This document shows positions 35,702 to 46,167 of a DNA stretch of 64,000 nucleotides, piece by piece. Position 1 is the stretch's first letter. The number at the start of each line of letters is the position of its first letter. Location: contig NC_089493.1 of the NCBI RefSeq assembly GCF_036850765.1, forward strand, positions 187,397,140-187,461,139, written 5' to 3'. The notes under the pieces were generated by a model. The model saw nothing but the letters and a program-made list of their open reading frames with translations. It had not been told where the DNA came from and did no database searches. Made by a program: the position numbers and the translations under genes. The stretch comes from Saccopteryx bilineata. Taxonomy: Eukaryota; Chordata; Mammalia; Chiroptera; Emballonuridae.

Positions 35702-35752
35702 GTGCCCCTCCCCACCCCCTATCCCTCTCCCATTCCCCCCTCCCCCCCGTAA
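35702..35752 (-). other. G-rich polypurine tract in the L1 3'UTR
   Basis: On the plus strand this is a nearly pure pyrimidine tract with C runs (CCCCACCCCC, CCCCCCC), so the L1 sense strand is G-rich and purine-rich with several G runs. G-rich tracts able to form quadruplexes are a known feature of mammalian L1 3'UTRs. Confidence 0.75.
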
Positions 35753-35788
35753 CCACCACACTCTTATCAATGTCTCTTAGTTTCACTA

Positions 35789-38700
35789 TTATGTCCCACC
35801 TACGTATGGAATAATACAGTTCCTGTTTTTTTCTGATTTACTTATTTCGCTTCGTATCATGTTATCAAGATCCCACCATTTTGCTGTAAATGTTCCGATG
35901 TCATCATTTCTTATGGCTGAGTAGTATTCCATAGTGTATATGTGCCACATCTTCTTTATCCAGTCATCTGTTGATGGGCTTTTTGGTTGTTTCCATGTCC
36001 TGGCCACTGTGAACAATGCTGCAATAAACATGGGGCTGCATGTGTCTTTACGTATCAATGTTTCTGAGTTTTGGGGATATATACCCAGTAGAGGGATTGC
36101 TGGGTCATAAGGTAGTTCTATTTTCAGTTTTTTGAGGAACCACCATACTTTCTTCCATAATGGTTGTACTACTTTACATTCCCACCAACAGTGTATGAGG
36201 GTTCCTTTTTCTCCACAGCCTCTCCAACATTTGCTATTACCTGACTTGCTAATAACAGCTAATCGAACAGGTGTGAGGTGGTATCTCATTGCCGTTTTGA
36301 TTTGCATTTCTCTAATAGCTAAAGAAGATGAGCATCTTTTCATATATCTGTTGGCCATTTGTATTTCTTCCTGGGAGAAGTGTCTATTCATATCCTCTTC
36401 CCATTTTTTTATTGGATTGTTTGTTTGTTTGTTGTTGAGTTTTATGAGTTCTTTGTATATTTTGGATATTAGGCCCTTATCTGAGCTGTTGTTTGAAAAT
36501 ATCATTTCCCATTTAGTTGGCTTTCTGTTTATTTTGTTATCAGTTTCTCTTGCTGAGCAAAAACTTCTTAGTCTGATGTAGTCCCATTCATTAATTTTTG
36601 CCTTCACTTCTCTTGCCATTGGAGTCAAGTTCATAAAATGCTCTTTAAAACCCAGGTCCATGAGTTGAGTACCTATGTCTTCTTCTAAGTACTTAATTGT
36701 TTCAGGTCCTATGTTTAGATCTTTGATCCATTTTGAGTTAATTTTTGTACAGGGGGAGAGACTGTAGTCCAGTTTCATTCTTTTGCATGTGGCTTTCCAG
36801 TTTTCCCAGCACCATTTATTGAAGAGGCTTTCTTTTCTCCATTGTGTGTTGTTGGCCCCTTTATCAAAAATTATTTGACTATATATATGTGGTTTTATTT
36901 CTGGACTTTCTATTCTGTTCCATTGGTCTGAGTGTCTATTTTTCTGCCAATACCATGCTGTTTTGATTGTCGTGGCCCTATAATAGAGTTTGAAGTCAGA
37001 TGTTATGCCCCCAGCTTCATTCTTTTTCTTTAGGATTGCTTTGGCTATTCGGGGTTTTTTATAGTTCCATATAAATCTGATGATTTTTTGCTCTATTTCT
37101 TTTAAAAATGTCATTGGAAGTTTGATGGGAATTGCATTAAATTTGTATATTGCTTTGGGTAATATAGCCATCTTGATTATATTTATTCTTCCTAGCCAAG
37201 AACAAGGTATATTCTTCCATCTCATTATATCTTTTTCGATTTCCCTTAACAATGGTTTCTAGTTTTCATTATATAAGTCCTTTACATTCTTTGTTATGTT
37301 TATTCCTAAGTATTTTATTTTTTTTGTTGCAATCGTGAAGGGGATTATTCTTTTGAGTTCCTTCTCAGTTGTTTCATTGTTGGCATATAGAAAGGCTATT
37401 GACTTCTGTATGTTAATTTTGTATCCTGCGACCTTACTGTATTGGCTTATTGTTTCTAGTAGTCTTTTTGTGGATTCTTTGGGGTTTTCGATGTATAGGA
37501 TCATATCATCTGCAAAAAGTGATACCTTTACTTCTTCTTTTCCGATATGAATGCCTTTTATTTCTTTGTCTTGTCTGATTGCTCTGGCTAGAACCTCTAG
37601 TACCACATTAAATAAGAGTGGAGACAGTGGACAACCCTGTATTGTTCCTGATTTAAGGGGGAAAGCCTTCAGTTTAGTGCCATTTAATATGATGTTAGCT
37701 GATGGTTTATCATATATGGCCTTTATCATGTTGAGATATTTTCCTTCTATACCCATTTTGTTGAGAGTCTTAAACATAAAATTGTGTTGTATTTTATCGA
37801 AAGCCTTTTCTGCGTCTATTGATAAGATCATGTGGTTTTTGTTCTTTGTTTTGTTGATATGGTGTATTACGTTAACCGTTTTACGTATGTTGAACCATCC
37901 TTGAGATTCTGGGATGAATCCCACTTAATCATGATGTATTATTTTTTTAATATGTTGTTGTATTCGATTTGCTAGTATTTTGTTTAGTATTTTAGCATCT
38001 GTATTCATTAGAGATATTGGTCTGTAGTTTTCTTTTTTTGTGCCATCCTTGCCTGATTTTGGTATGAGGGTTATGTCGGACTCATAAAATGTGTTTGGAA
38101 GTATTGCTTCTTCTTCAATTTCTTGGAAGACTTTGAGTAGAATAGGAACCAAGTCTTCTTTGAATGTTTGATAAAATTCGCTGGTATAGCCGTCAGGGCC
38201 TGGACTTTTATTTTTGGGGAGGTTTTTAATGGTTTTTTCTATTTCTTCTCTACTGATAGGTCTGTTTAGGCTTTCTGCTTCTTCTTGACTCAGTCTAGGA
38301 AGGTTGTATTTTTCTAGGAATTTATCCATTTCTTCTAGGTTGTTGAATTTAGTGGCATAAAGTTTTTCATAGTATTCTACAATAATTCTTTGTATATCTA
38401 TGGTGTCCATGGTGATTTCTCCTCTTTCATTTTGGATTTTGTTTATATGAGTTCTTTCTCTTTTTTCCTTGGTAAGTGTTGCCAAGGGTTTGTCAATTTT
38501 GTTGATCTTTTCAAAGAACCAGCTCCTTGTTCTATTAATTTTTTCTATAGTTTCTCTGTTCTCTAGTTCATTTATTTTTGCTCCGATTTTTATTATCTCC
38601 TTTCTTCGGCTGGTTTTGGGTTGTCTTTGTTCTTCTTTTTCTAGTTCCTTAAGGTGGGAAGTTAAGTGGTTCACTTGGGCTCTCTCTTGTTTGTTCATAT

Positions 38701-39613
38701 ATGCCTGAAGTGATATGAACTTCCCTCTTATCACTGCTTTTGCTGCATCCCATAGATTCTGATATGTCGTATTGTCATTTTCATTAGTCTGTATATATCT
38801 TTTGATCTCTGCACTTATTTCTTCTTTGACCCATTCATTTTTTAAAAGTATGTTGTTTAGTTTCCACATTTTTGTGGGATTTTTTTCCTCTTTTTTGCAG
38901 TTGAATTCTAGTTTCAAGGCTTTATGATCAGAAAATATGCTTGGTACAACTTCAATTTTTCTGAATTTGCTGATGTTGTTTTTGTGGCCCAACATATGGT
39001 CAATTCTTGAGAATGATCCATGTACACTGGAGAAAAATGTATACTCAGTCACTTTGGGATGAAATGTCCTGTAGATGTCTATCATATCCAGGTGCTCTAG
39101 TGTTTTGTTTAAGGCCACTATGTCTTTGTTGATTCTCTGTTTGGATGACCTATCTAGAGCCGTCAGTGGTGTATTGAGGTCTCCAAGTATGATTGTATTT
39201 TTGTCAGTTTTTGTTTTAAGATCGATAAGTAGCTGTCTTATATATTTTGGTGCTCCTTGGTTTGGTGCATATATATTAAGAATTGTTATGTCTTCTTGAT
39301 TCAGTGTCCCCTTAGCTATTATGAAATGGCCATTTTTGTCTCTGAGTACTTTTCCTGTCTTGTAGTCAGCATTATCCGATATGAGTATTGCTATACCTGC
39401 TTTTTTTTGGATGTTATTTGCTTGGAGTATTGTTTTCCAGCCTTTCACTTTGAATTTGTTTTTATCCTTGTTACTTAGATGAGTTTCCTGTAGGCAGCAT
39501 ACAGTTGGATTTTCTTTTTTAATCCATTCTGCTACTCTGTGCCTTTTTATTGGTGAGTTTAATCCGTTTACATTTAGTGTAATTATTGATACTTGTGAGT
39601 TCCCTATTGCCAT
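35789..39613 (-). pseudogene. L1 ORF2 (endonuclease / reverse transcriptase) with two in-frame stops
   Basis: The span is 3825 bases, 1274 codons plus the final stop, almost exactly the usual L1 ORF2 length, with no net frameshift. The endonuclease domain opens with the [16 protein letters not shown] segment and keeps [12 protein letters not shown] and SDH active-site motifs. The reverse transcriptase keeps the FADD catalytic motif (LFADDMILY) and the upstream [17 protein letters not shown] segment. The C-terminal end has the cysteine-rich C-x3-C-x7-H-x4-C motif (CWRGC...HCWWEC). A TAA at 37925-37927 lies just before VGFIPES, in the reverse transcriptase, and a TAG at 37259-37261 follows KDLYNEN. 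The longest intact piece therefore ends within the early reverse transcriptase. In L1 biology the protein nicks target DNA and primes cDNA synthesis. Confidence 0.95.
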
Positions 39614-39916
39614 TTTATATCTTGCTTTCTGTTAGTTTTGTGTCTTGTTTGATCCTTCTCTTTCGTTTTTCTATCTTTTGTTTTTATCTGGTTGTATTCC
39701 ATACATCTTTCCTCTGTTGCTATCTTTTTTATCTCATGTGCTTCTGTGGTGGTTTTTTCAATGGTGGGTACCTTTGAGTAATGAAAAGGGTCCCTACCCT
39801 GTTCATTGTAGCGAACTATTTTGTGAGTACTTTTGCACTCCATCGTCCTTTGCTACTGTTAATCTCCATCTTCTCCCCCTCTTTCTTTTTGTTGTTGTCA
39901 CAGTTTAAATTTGGTT
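39614..39916 (-). other. L1 inter-ORF spacer, 303 bp
   Basis: Lies between the ORF1 stop and the ORF2 start. It is A-rich on the sense strand and partly open in one frame (79 codons), with no recognisable domain. It is longer than the spacer of a few dozen bases known from human and mouse L1. Confidence 0.75.
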
Positions 39917-40937
39917 TTATTGTGTTCTTCTTGGAGCTTTTACTTGTGGCTCTGTTTTTTTTTTGTTCTTTGTATCTGATTGGAGAACCCCCTTTAGTAA
40001 TTCCTGGAGTGGGGGTTTTCTGATGATAAATTCCCTCATCTTTTCTGTATCTGTGAATGTTTTTATTTCTCCTTCGTATTTGAAGGATAGCTTTGATGGG
40101 TATAGTATTCGTGGCTGAAAGTTCCTCTCTTTCAGGACTTTAAATATTGGGGTCCACTCTCTTCTAGCTTGTAGAGTTTCTGCTGAGAAATCTGATGATA
40201 ATCTAATGGGCCTTCCTTTATATGTTGTATTCTTCTTTTCCCTGGCTGCCTTGAGAATTTTTTCTTTGCTGTTGGTTTGTGTCAATTTCATTATCATATG
40301 CCTTGGAGTAGGTTTGTTGGGGTTAAGAAAACTTGGAGTTCTGTTTGCTTCTTGAACTTGAGGCTTTAGTTCTTTCCACAGGCTTGGGAAGTTCTCATCT
40401 ATTATTTGTTTGAGTATGTTCTCCATTCCATTTTCTCTCTCTTCTCCCTCTGATATACCTATTATTCTTATGTTATTCTTTTTGATGGAGTCAGATAATT
40501 CTTGTAGGGCTATCTCATTTTTTTTTAATTTTTGAGTCTCTTTCTTCTTCTCTCTGTTGTGCCTCAAGTTGCTTGTCTTCTATTTCACTAATCCTCTCTT
40601 CTATCTGACCTGTTCTATTAGCTAAGCTTGTTACTTCGTTTTTCAGCTCATGAATTGAGTTTTTCATCTCTGTTTGATTTGTTTTTATAGTTTCAATTTC
40701 CTTGGACATATATTCTTTGTGTTCATTGAGTTGTTTTCTGAGCTCCCTAAATTGCCTTTCTGTGTTTTCTTGTATATCTCGGAGGATTTTTAGGATTGCT
40801 ATCTTGAATTCTCTGTCATTTAGCTCCAAGTTTTCCAATATATTAAATTTTTTCTCCATAGATTTTTCCTCATCTAGCTGTGTTACCTCTCTTTCTTTTG
40901 TATCCATGATATTCGATTTTCTCTTCTTTAATGGCAT
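39917..40937 (-). pseudogene. L1 ORF1 (RNA-binding chaperone) with a one-base frameshift
   Basis: The span is 1021 bases, one more than 340 codons. The first frame (40937 to 40515) starts MPLKKRKSN and contains a long charged, heptad-like coiled-coil region (about residues 40-135). The second frame (from 40567 to 39917) carries the RNA-recognition-like part (IRIIGISEGEE, ILKQIIDENFPSLW) and the C-terminal domain (GRPIRLSSDFSAETLQARRE, ILYPSKLSFKYEG). The break coincides with a run of nine A on the sense strand (40518-40526), and the protein alignment suggests eight. ORF1 protein normally forms trimers that coat L1 RNA. A homopolymer sequencing error could also give this break. Confidence 0.92.
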
Positions 40938-43362
40938 CTGAGGGTGGTTTTGTTGATAGTATTAATGAGATTTAATAAAGAATAAAAAGTTAAAAAAATA
41001 AAAAAATAAAAAATCGAAGAGTTGTTTTTTTAAAAAAAAATTAATAATGAAATAAAGAAAAATAAAATAAAATAAAAATTAAAAAAAAAGGAAATTATTC
41101 CCCCCCTCCTTTTTTCCTCTCCTCTCCTCTCCTCTCCCCTCTTTCTTGAGAAAATCTTGTGGTGGACTGTGAATTATAACAAACAATGCCTGTGATGGAG
41201 GGCCTGAATTGGGGAAAAGTAATAAAGGGGCAAAAAAGAAAAAAAGAAAGAAAAAAAAAAAAGGAGAAAAAAAAGAAAAAAGAAAAAAAAAGAGCGTATG
41301 GACCCACAAAAAGCAAATAAGGAAAAAATTTGGGTCAAGAATAAAATGATTTGCTTTTAGGTGTTGGTTGTCTAAGAGTTATGATGAGAGGAATAAGAGG
41401 AAAATGGAAAAATGGGGGGACAAATTAAAAAATTACTATTGTATTTAGTGGAACAAGAACTAGATAATATGGAGAGCCAGGGATGGGAGCACTGCTAGTG
41501 AGTTAAAAAGGTGAAGTAAAAACCCCCCAAAATGCCACAAACATAGGTTTGAGTTCCAGATGAGATAATTTGTTTGTTATTGAGGTTTGAATGAGAGGAG
41601 ATGTAAAGGAGAAAGGAAGAAACTAATATAGAGGGAGAAAAGAAAGAGAGAGAGAGAAAAAAAGAGGGAACCACTAAAAGGAGAAAAAAGAAAGGAGAGA
41701 GAGAGAGAGAGTTAAGGGTTTTGGAGTGCAACTCTCATAGAGAGAAAGGAAGAGAAGAGAAAAGATAATGGGAGATGTAACACTTATGGGTAGTGTAGTT
41801 CAAGGAGAGGAGAGAGTAAGACCGGTAGAGAGTTAATCAGCCAAATTGGAGGAGGAAAAAAAAGTATCAAGAATAAAGATAAGAGAAACAAATGAACAAA
41901 TATAATAAAATGGGATAGGTTATAAAGTCTGCAGATTATTCTTGATTTTGAGAGGTTATCTTCTTGCTTTTTCTTTTCTCTCCCTCTTCCTGGTCGGTGA
42001 CTCTGTACCCCGGGTTCTGCCCCTTTGGCATGCTCAGGTAGAGGTTTGTAGTTGATAAGTCTCTATGGCAATGTCATGTATTGTGCTTTAGTCTCGTTGG
42101 CAGTCAAAGCTCATTAGCATTTATAGGCTCCGACAGTGAGAGAGTCCGTGTTCCTGGAGCCTTTCTCCTAGTCTTTCCTTCCTCAATTAGTAGCCTGATA
42201 ATCCAGCTATGGGGTTGCTGCTGCCTCTGCCTGGATAGTAAGAGGCTCAAAGAGCTGGCAACTCCCCACTCTATTTCCACTCAGCACAGGGCTCTGGGTA
42301 AGGCTCAGTCAGTCAGAGCTTCTAGCATAATCAGGCAGGCTTTCTGCCCACTCAAAGACCTCTGGCTCAGCCACTCTGTCCGGTAATACAAGCGGGCGCC
42401 CACTTCCGGGGCGCTTGGAGGAAACTCTCACTCACTGTCTGCGACCAGGATATCCGGCCAGCAGTCTCATGCTCTGAGTGAAACCCCCAACCGCAGGGAA
42501 AAGTTGTAGCGTTGGAATTGAGTCTCGCTCCGTCCCCGTGCACGGCTTTTGCAAGGCGCTGGGGCGGCTTGAGATTCCGCTTTGGCCCACACAAAGGCCC
42601 CTGACTCTGCCCCTCTGTGCGATAACACGGGCGCGCACTGCCGAGGCACTTGGAGGAATTGCTCACTCCTTATCTGCGCGCGCAAACCAGGATATGAGGC
42701 CGGCCCCGTTTCCCTCTGAGTGAAACACCCTCCAGCACGGAAAATCTCCACCGTTGGAATTAGTTCTCACTCCCTCCCGTGCGTGGCTTTCCCAGGGCGC
42801 TGGGGCTGCCCAGAGACTCTGCCCTCAGCCCACAGAAAGGCCTCTGACCCTGCCTCTCCGTGGGGCAACACGGGCACCCACTCTCGGGGCCTAGGAAGGA
42901 ATTCTAGCCCACTAACTGTGCACCGACCAGGAGACCGGGTAAAATGGCCGCTCCGCTTGTCTTTCTTGTTTGGGTTTGGCGCGAGTGTTAGCTTGTATTG
43001 CCCGGGTTGCCACAGGATCAGATTTTCCTCGGCTTGGATCTCCGTGCCACAGCCTGGTTCGGCCGTTTGTGCCGCGGCGGCCTGGATCTATTCACCCCCT
43101 TTGCCCACCTCAGTTTCTATATTCACAGTTACCAGAGAAAGCCGCCCTGTTTAGGTTAGTGAGGAAGGCGGAGCATTTCTTACTCCCTATTTCCTTCGGG
43201 GTTTGGTTATATATTTAGCCAATTTTTCACTCAATCATACCTTTGGGTGTATTGCGAAGCATCTGGAAGCTCCAAGTATAGGTTTTTCTGTTTCTGGTTG
43301 AAGATCTTGTTGAGTTTTGGGGGAGATTTATCGGTATCGCTTCCTACCCCGCCATTACTCTC
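40938..43362 (-). promoter_or_regulatory. L1 5'UTR and internal promoter region
   Basis: 2.4 kb upstream of ORF1. The part next to ORF1 (about 40960-41930) is A-rich to purine-rich on the plus strand, so pyrimidine-rich in sense, with many GA runs. The distal part (about 41960-43362) is GC-rich with CpGs and contains tandem monomers at 42347, 42586 and 42829. The terminal bases, GAGAGTAATGGCGGGG in sense, contain an ATGGCGG core like the YY1 site at the human L1 5' end. L1 transcription normally starts from such an internal promoter. Confidence 0.75.
42347..42950 (-). repeat. Tandem monomers of about 240 bp in the L1 5'UTR
   Basis: Three units begin on the plus strand with CCCACTCAAAGACCTCTGG (42347), CCCACACAAAGGCCCCTG (42586) and CCCACAGAAAGGCCTCTGACC (42829, without the last bases), with periods of 239 and 243. 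Shared landmarks are the GGCGCTGGGG block, TCTGAGTGAAAC, CGTTGGAATT and CTTGGAGGAA. The third unit is partial, fading near 42950. Confidence 0.88.
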
Positions 43363-43377
43363 GCTGTATGCATTCTT
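43363..43377 (+). repeat. Target-site duplication of the young L1, right copy
   Basis: Identical 15-mer to 35526-35540. Confidence 0.95.
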
Positions 43378-43575
43378 TATATATTTTGGGTATCAATCAA
43401 CCCCTTATCGGACCTATCATTTACAAATATCTTTTCATATTTGATTGGCTGCCTTTTTTATTTTGTTGATGGTTCCTGCGAATTTGACTGCAAAGGCTAG
43501 AGGGAAAAGAAATAAATAAGTATACTTTAAACTAAAAAGCTTCTATGCAGCAAAGGATACCATCAGCAAAGCCAG
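43378..43575. repeat. Older L1, right half, with inverted 5' end
   Basis: 43378-43478 continues the minus-strand L1 broken at 35540 (GATTGGCTGCC, TTTTGTTGATGGTTCC). From about 43485 to 43573 the L1 ORF2 sequence runs on the plus strand instead (AAACTAAAAAGCTTCTATGC, AGCAAAGGATACCATCAGC). The two arms overlap at the same ORF2 position, the pattern left by twin-priming during L1 integration. Confidence 0.75.
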
Positions 43576-44143
43576 AGGAGAGGCCCTTCTTGGGGAGAGG
43601 GGAGGAGATACATTATAACTAACTATAGAACGGAGAGTAACTGGGGGTACGTTCAGTATAAGAAAAGATTGGTGTGTGAATGGGAACAGGATATGGATAA
43701 ATCAGCCTGGAGGAGGCAAAAGAGGGGCATGGGCCCCACAAGCAGAGGAAACACCATGAATAAAGGAACACCCGACAGTGTGTGGTTTGCGGTGCCCCAG
43801 AACTAGAGATGCAGAGAGGTGTTGGTAGGAGACAGCAGGGCTCTGCTCATCTTGGTCTCTGCATTTCTGAGTTGGCTCCTCTCAGTCAGGCTGCCCCATA
43901 CTAGTGATAAGCACTGCCACTCTCACATGTTGGGTCCTCTCAACAGTTCCAGTTCGAGTCTCAAAGTTACGTCTCATGGGCTCCCCTTGGGTGAATCAGC
44001 CACTTTTCTCGGGAGTGGGTCGTTCCTGATTGGCCACATCTAACGTGAAAAAGTCTATTTTAAAGCTCACATTTAGTTTAGATTTATCCAAACCGTAGGT
44101 CTCAAAGCAGTTTTGTCCCCAAACTTTTGCACACATTAGACTC
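43576..44143. other. Unique-looking sequence, no gene seen
   Basis: No coding, RNA-gene or repeat signature recognised between the old L1 and the hAT element. Confidence 0.4.
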
Positions 44144-44151
44144 TACTAGAG

Positions 44152-44448
44152 TAGTGGTCCCCAACCTTTTTTGGGCCACGGACCGGTTTAATGTCAGAAA
44201 ATATTTTCACGGACGGGCCTTTAGGGTAGGACGGATAAATGTATCACATGACCGAGACAAGCGTCAAGAGTGAGTCTTAGATGGATGTAACAGAGGGAAT
44301 CTGATCATTTTTTAAAAATAAAACACCATTCAGACTTAAATATAAATAAAACGGAAATAATGTAAGTTATTTATTCTTTCTCTGCGGACCGGTACCAAAT
44401 GGCCCATGGACCGGTACTGATCCGTGGCCCAGGGGTTGGGGACCACTG
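44152..44448 (+). mobile_element. Complete hAT-type non-autonomous element, 297 bp
   Basis: The left end TAGTGGTCCCCAACC and the right end GGTTGGGGACCACTG form a 15-bp terminal inverted repeat with one mismatch at the first base. The 8-bp flanks TACTAGAG (44144-44151) and TGCTAGAG (44449-44456) match at 7 of 8 positions. The interior (GGCCACGGACCGGTTTAATG and its near-complement at the far end) is non-coding. It forms a third hAT subfamily in the window. Strand arbitrary. Confidence 0.93.
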
Positions 44449-44499
44449 TGCTAGAGGGCTTATTCACACACAGACACTAGACCACACCCCAACCCCCAC

Positions 44500-44610
44500 C
44501 CCCACACCCCGGCAGTACGTGATCTAGTGGGTCAGGGCTGTATTTGTGAATATTCAGTGATGCTGATGCTGCCAGTTCAGGGCCACACTTTGCAAACCAC
44601 TGCCTCACAG
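44500..44610 (+). repeat. Possible MER20/MER5-type (hAT-Charlie) fragment
   Basis: Degenerate phrases such as AGTGATGCTGATGCTGCC and TTTGCAAACCACTG resemble the distal part of old Charlie-group non-autonomous elements. Weak call. Confidence 0.35.
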
Positions 44611-45024
44611 AATTGGAAGGCCGGTTCCCACCAGAACACCTGAGTGCTGTCCTCTGTAGTGGCTTTCGGGCAGGCTGTAAGCAGTTTTAAGCTATGACTG
44701 TCTGTGAAAATTTGGAAGCCTACGATACATAATTTGCTTGTAATTCAGCCCTTTTTCCTTCTCTGTGACCTTTTCTACTCCAGCTGTTATTGGTAGCTTC
44801 ATAATTTGATTCCGACTATGTAAAATCGGTCACATTCAAGCAGCTGATCCCTACCGTTCTGAATTCAAACATATGTCTTTTTTTTTGCTCTCCTCAGAGA
44901 GCCTGCTGAAAAGACCCAAAGACTCGCTGCTTGCATATTCATTAAAAACCTCAAAACATCCAAATAATTACAAAACATCTTGATTTCTCAGTTTCTTCCT
45001 TTTTTTTTGGGGGGGGTGGCCTTT

Positions 45025-45180
45025 TATGAGACCTTGGACATGTTACTTAGCATCTGTGTGCCTGAATTTCCTCATATATATAATGATGATGATACTATAA
45101 TAATAACTGTCACTGGTTCTTGTGAGGACTCAAAACAAGTTAATACATGTAAAGTGCTTAGAACAGCTCCTGACACATAC
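45025..45180 (+). repeat. MIR-type ancient SINE fragment
   Basis: Ordered phrases ACCTTGGACATGTTACTTAG, TTTCCTCATATATATAATG, GTGAGGACTCAAA and ACATGTAAAGTGCTTAGAAC follow the MIR core and 3' part in forward orientation. Confidence 0.8.
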
Positions 45181-46159
45181 ACAAGGGCCAGAGAAGCCCC
45201 AGCTCTTGATAAAAAGTGTCCCCTGCCAGAGGCTTTAAGTAATTAGCCTCGATAGAGTCTAGAAGAAGAGGGGTTCTGAAACACTGACAGCACTTCATCC
45301 CTTTCCTGAGTCATCAGTATCCTCACCTGTAAAGAACCGAATGATCTGACCAAGGGTGAACCGATGGTTCATGGACCCAGAACTTGTGTTTCTTGTACGC
45401 TTGCTTGACACCCATATGCCTTACTTCTTTCCAATACAAGCGTGACTTCCCATGGAAAAACCACGCGTGTGAAAACCATAAAAAATAGAATTTCATTTTT
45501 TCATGTTCTAATCCAGTAATTATGAGCACCTTAGATATTGTTTTGTAAGCCCCTGTTATTTTATTTTTGAAATAAGATTAAAAACAGAAACGACACAGGT
45601 TTTCTGTTGTTTTCTTTGTGAGACGTAAATACAGAAGTGTGTGTAAACAGCCCAACACAGTGCCTGGGGAAATGTCAGTTGGTTGGTAAATGTTTCTTTC
45701 CTCTTTTTTATTTTCTTAAATAAAGCTAGCATCTCAGCAGGAGCCTTTGGCTGTTTTACCAACAAGATGATTAATGGTAGAAGTTATAGATTGCGTGAAG
45801 ATGATGGGGAAACCGTTTTCCTACAATATGGCTTTCAACGCCCTACCAAACACTTAGGTCCGGGACTATGCCCTGAAGTTATCTACAGAACTACTGAGTA
45901 TCAATGTTAATGGCTACCACTTACGGAATTCTTTTCGTGGCCTGACACGGGGCTAAGTCCTTAACATGCAGTGACCCACGTATTTCTCAACCCAACACTA
46001 GGAAGTTAGTATTGCTGTTAAGGCCAGTTTTGCAAGAGGCAACTTTATATCCATGTCTGAATCTCTTTAAAGCCTTTGTGGGGCTTGGCTTTCTGTCTAA
46101 ATTTTTAGGACCTTTATGCCACAGAAGTATTGAAGAAAAGGCCAGTCGTGAATGACAGA
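45181..46159. other. Unique-looking sequence, no gene seen
   Basis: No gene recognised. The stretch 45940-46050 has weak MIR/L2-like phrases (GTGGCCTGACACGGGGCTAAG) but is too diverged to call firmly. Confidence 0.4.
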
Positions 46160-46167
46160 CCTTAATG

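Larger units (their letters stand above)
35541..43362 (-). mobile_element. Nearly full-length young L1 retrotransposon, 7822 bp
   Basis: In element orientation: a 5'UTR of about 2.4 kb (43362 to 40938) with tandem GC-rich monomers, ORF1, a 303-bp spacer, ORF2, a 248-bp 3'UTR with a G-rich purine tract, and an A-rich tail against the left flank. Perfect 15-bp target-site duplications lie at 35526-35540 and 43363-43377. Coding damage is limited to one single-base expansion of a homopolymer in ORF1 and two nonsense codons in ORF2, implying recent insertion. Autonomous L1s supply the reverse transcriptase and endonuclease that also mobilise SINEs, so its relatives probably drove the SINE insertions here. 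This copy cannot make full-length proteins. Confidence 0.95.

Noticed and set aside
36132..37904. Plus-strand open frames with hydrophobic runs
   Set aside because: Antisense shadows of the L1 ORF2 reading frame.
42300..43200. Possible CpG island of a host gene
   Set aside because: GC-richness and CpGs are explained by the L1 5'UTR, bounded by the L1 target-site duplication.
42081..43218. Several open frames of 80-144 codons in GC-rich DNA
   Set aside because: They lie in the L1 5'UTR monomers and are frames of a promoter region; their similarity to each other comes from the tandem repeat.
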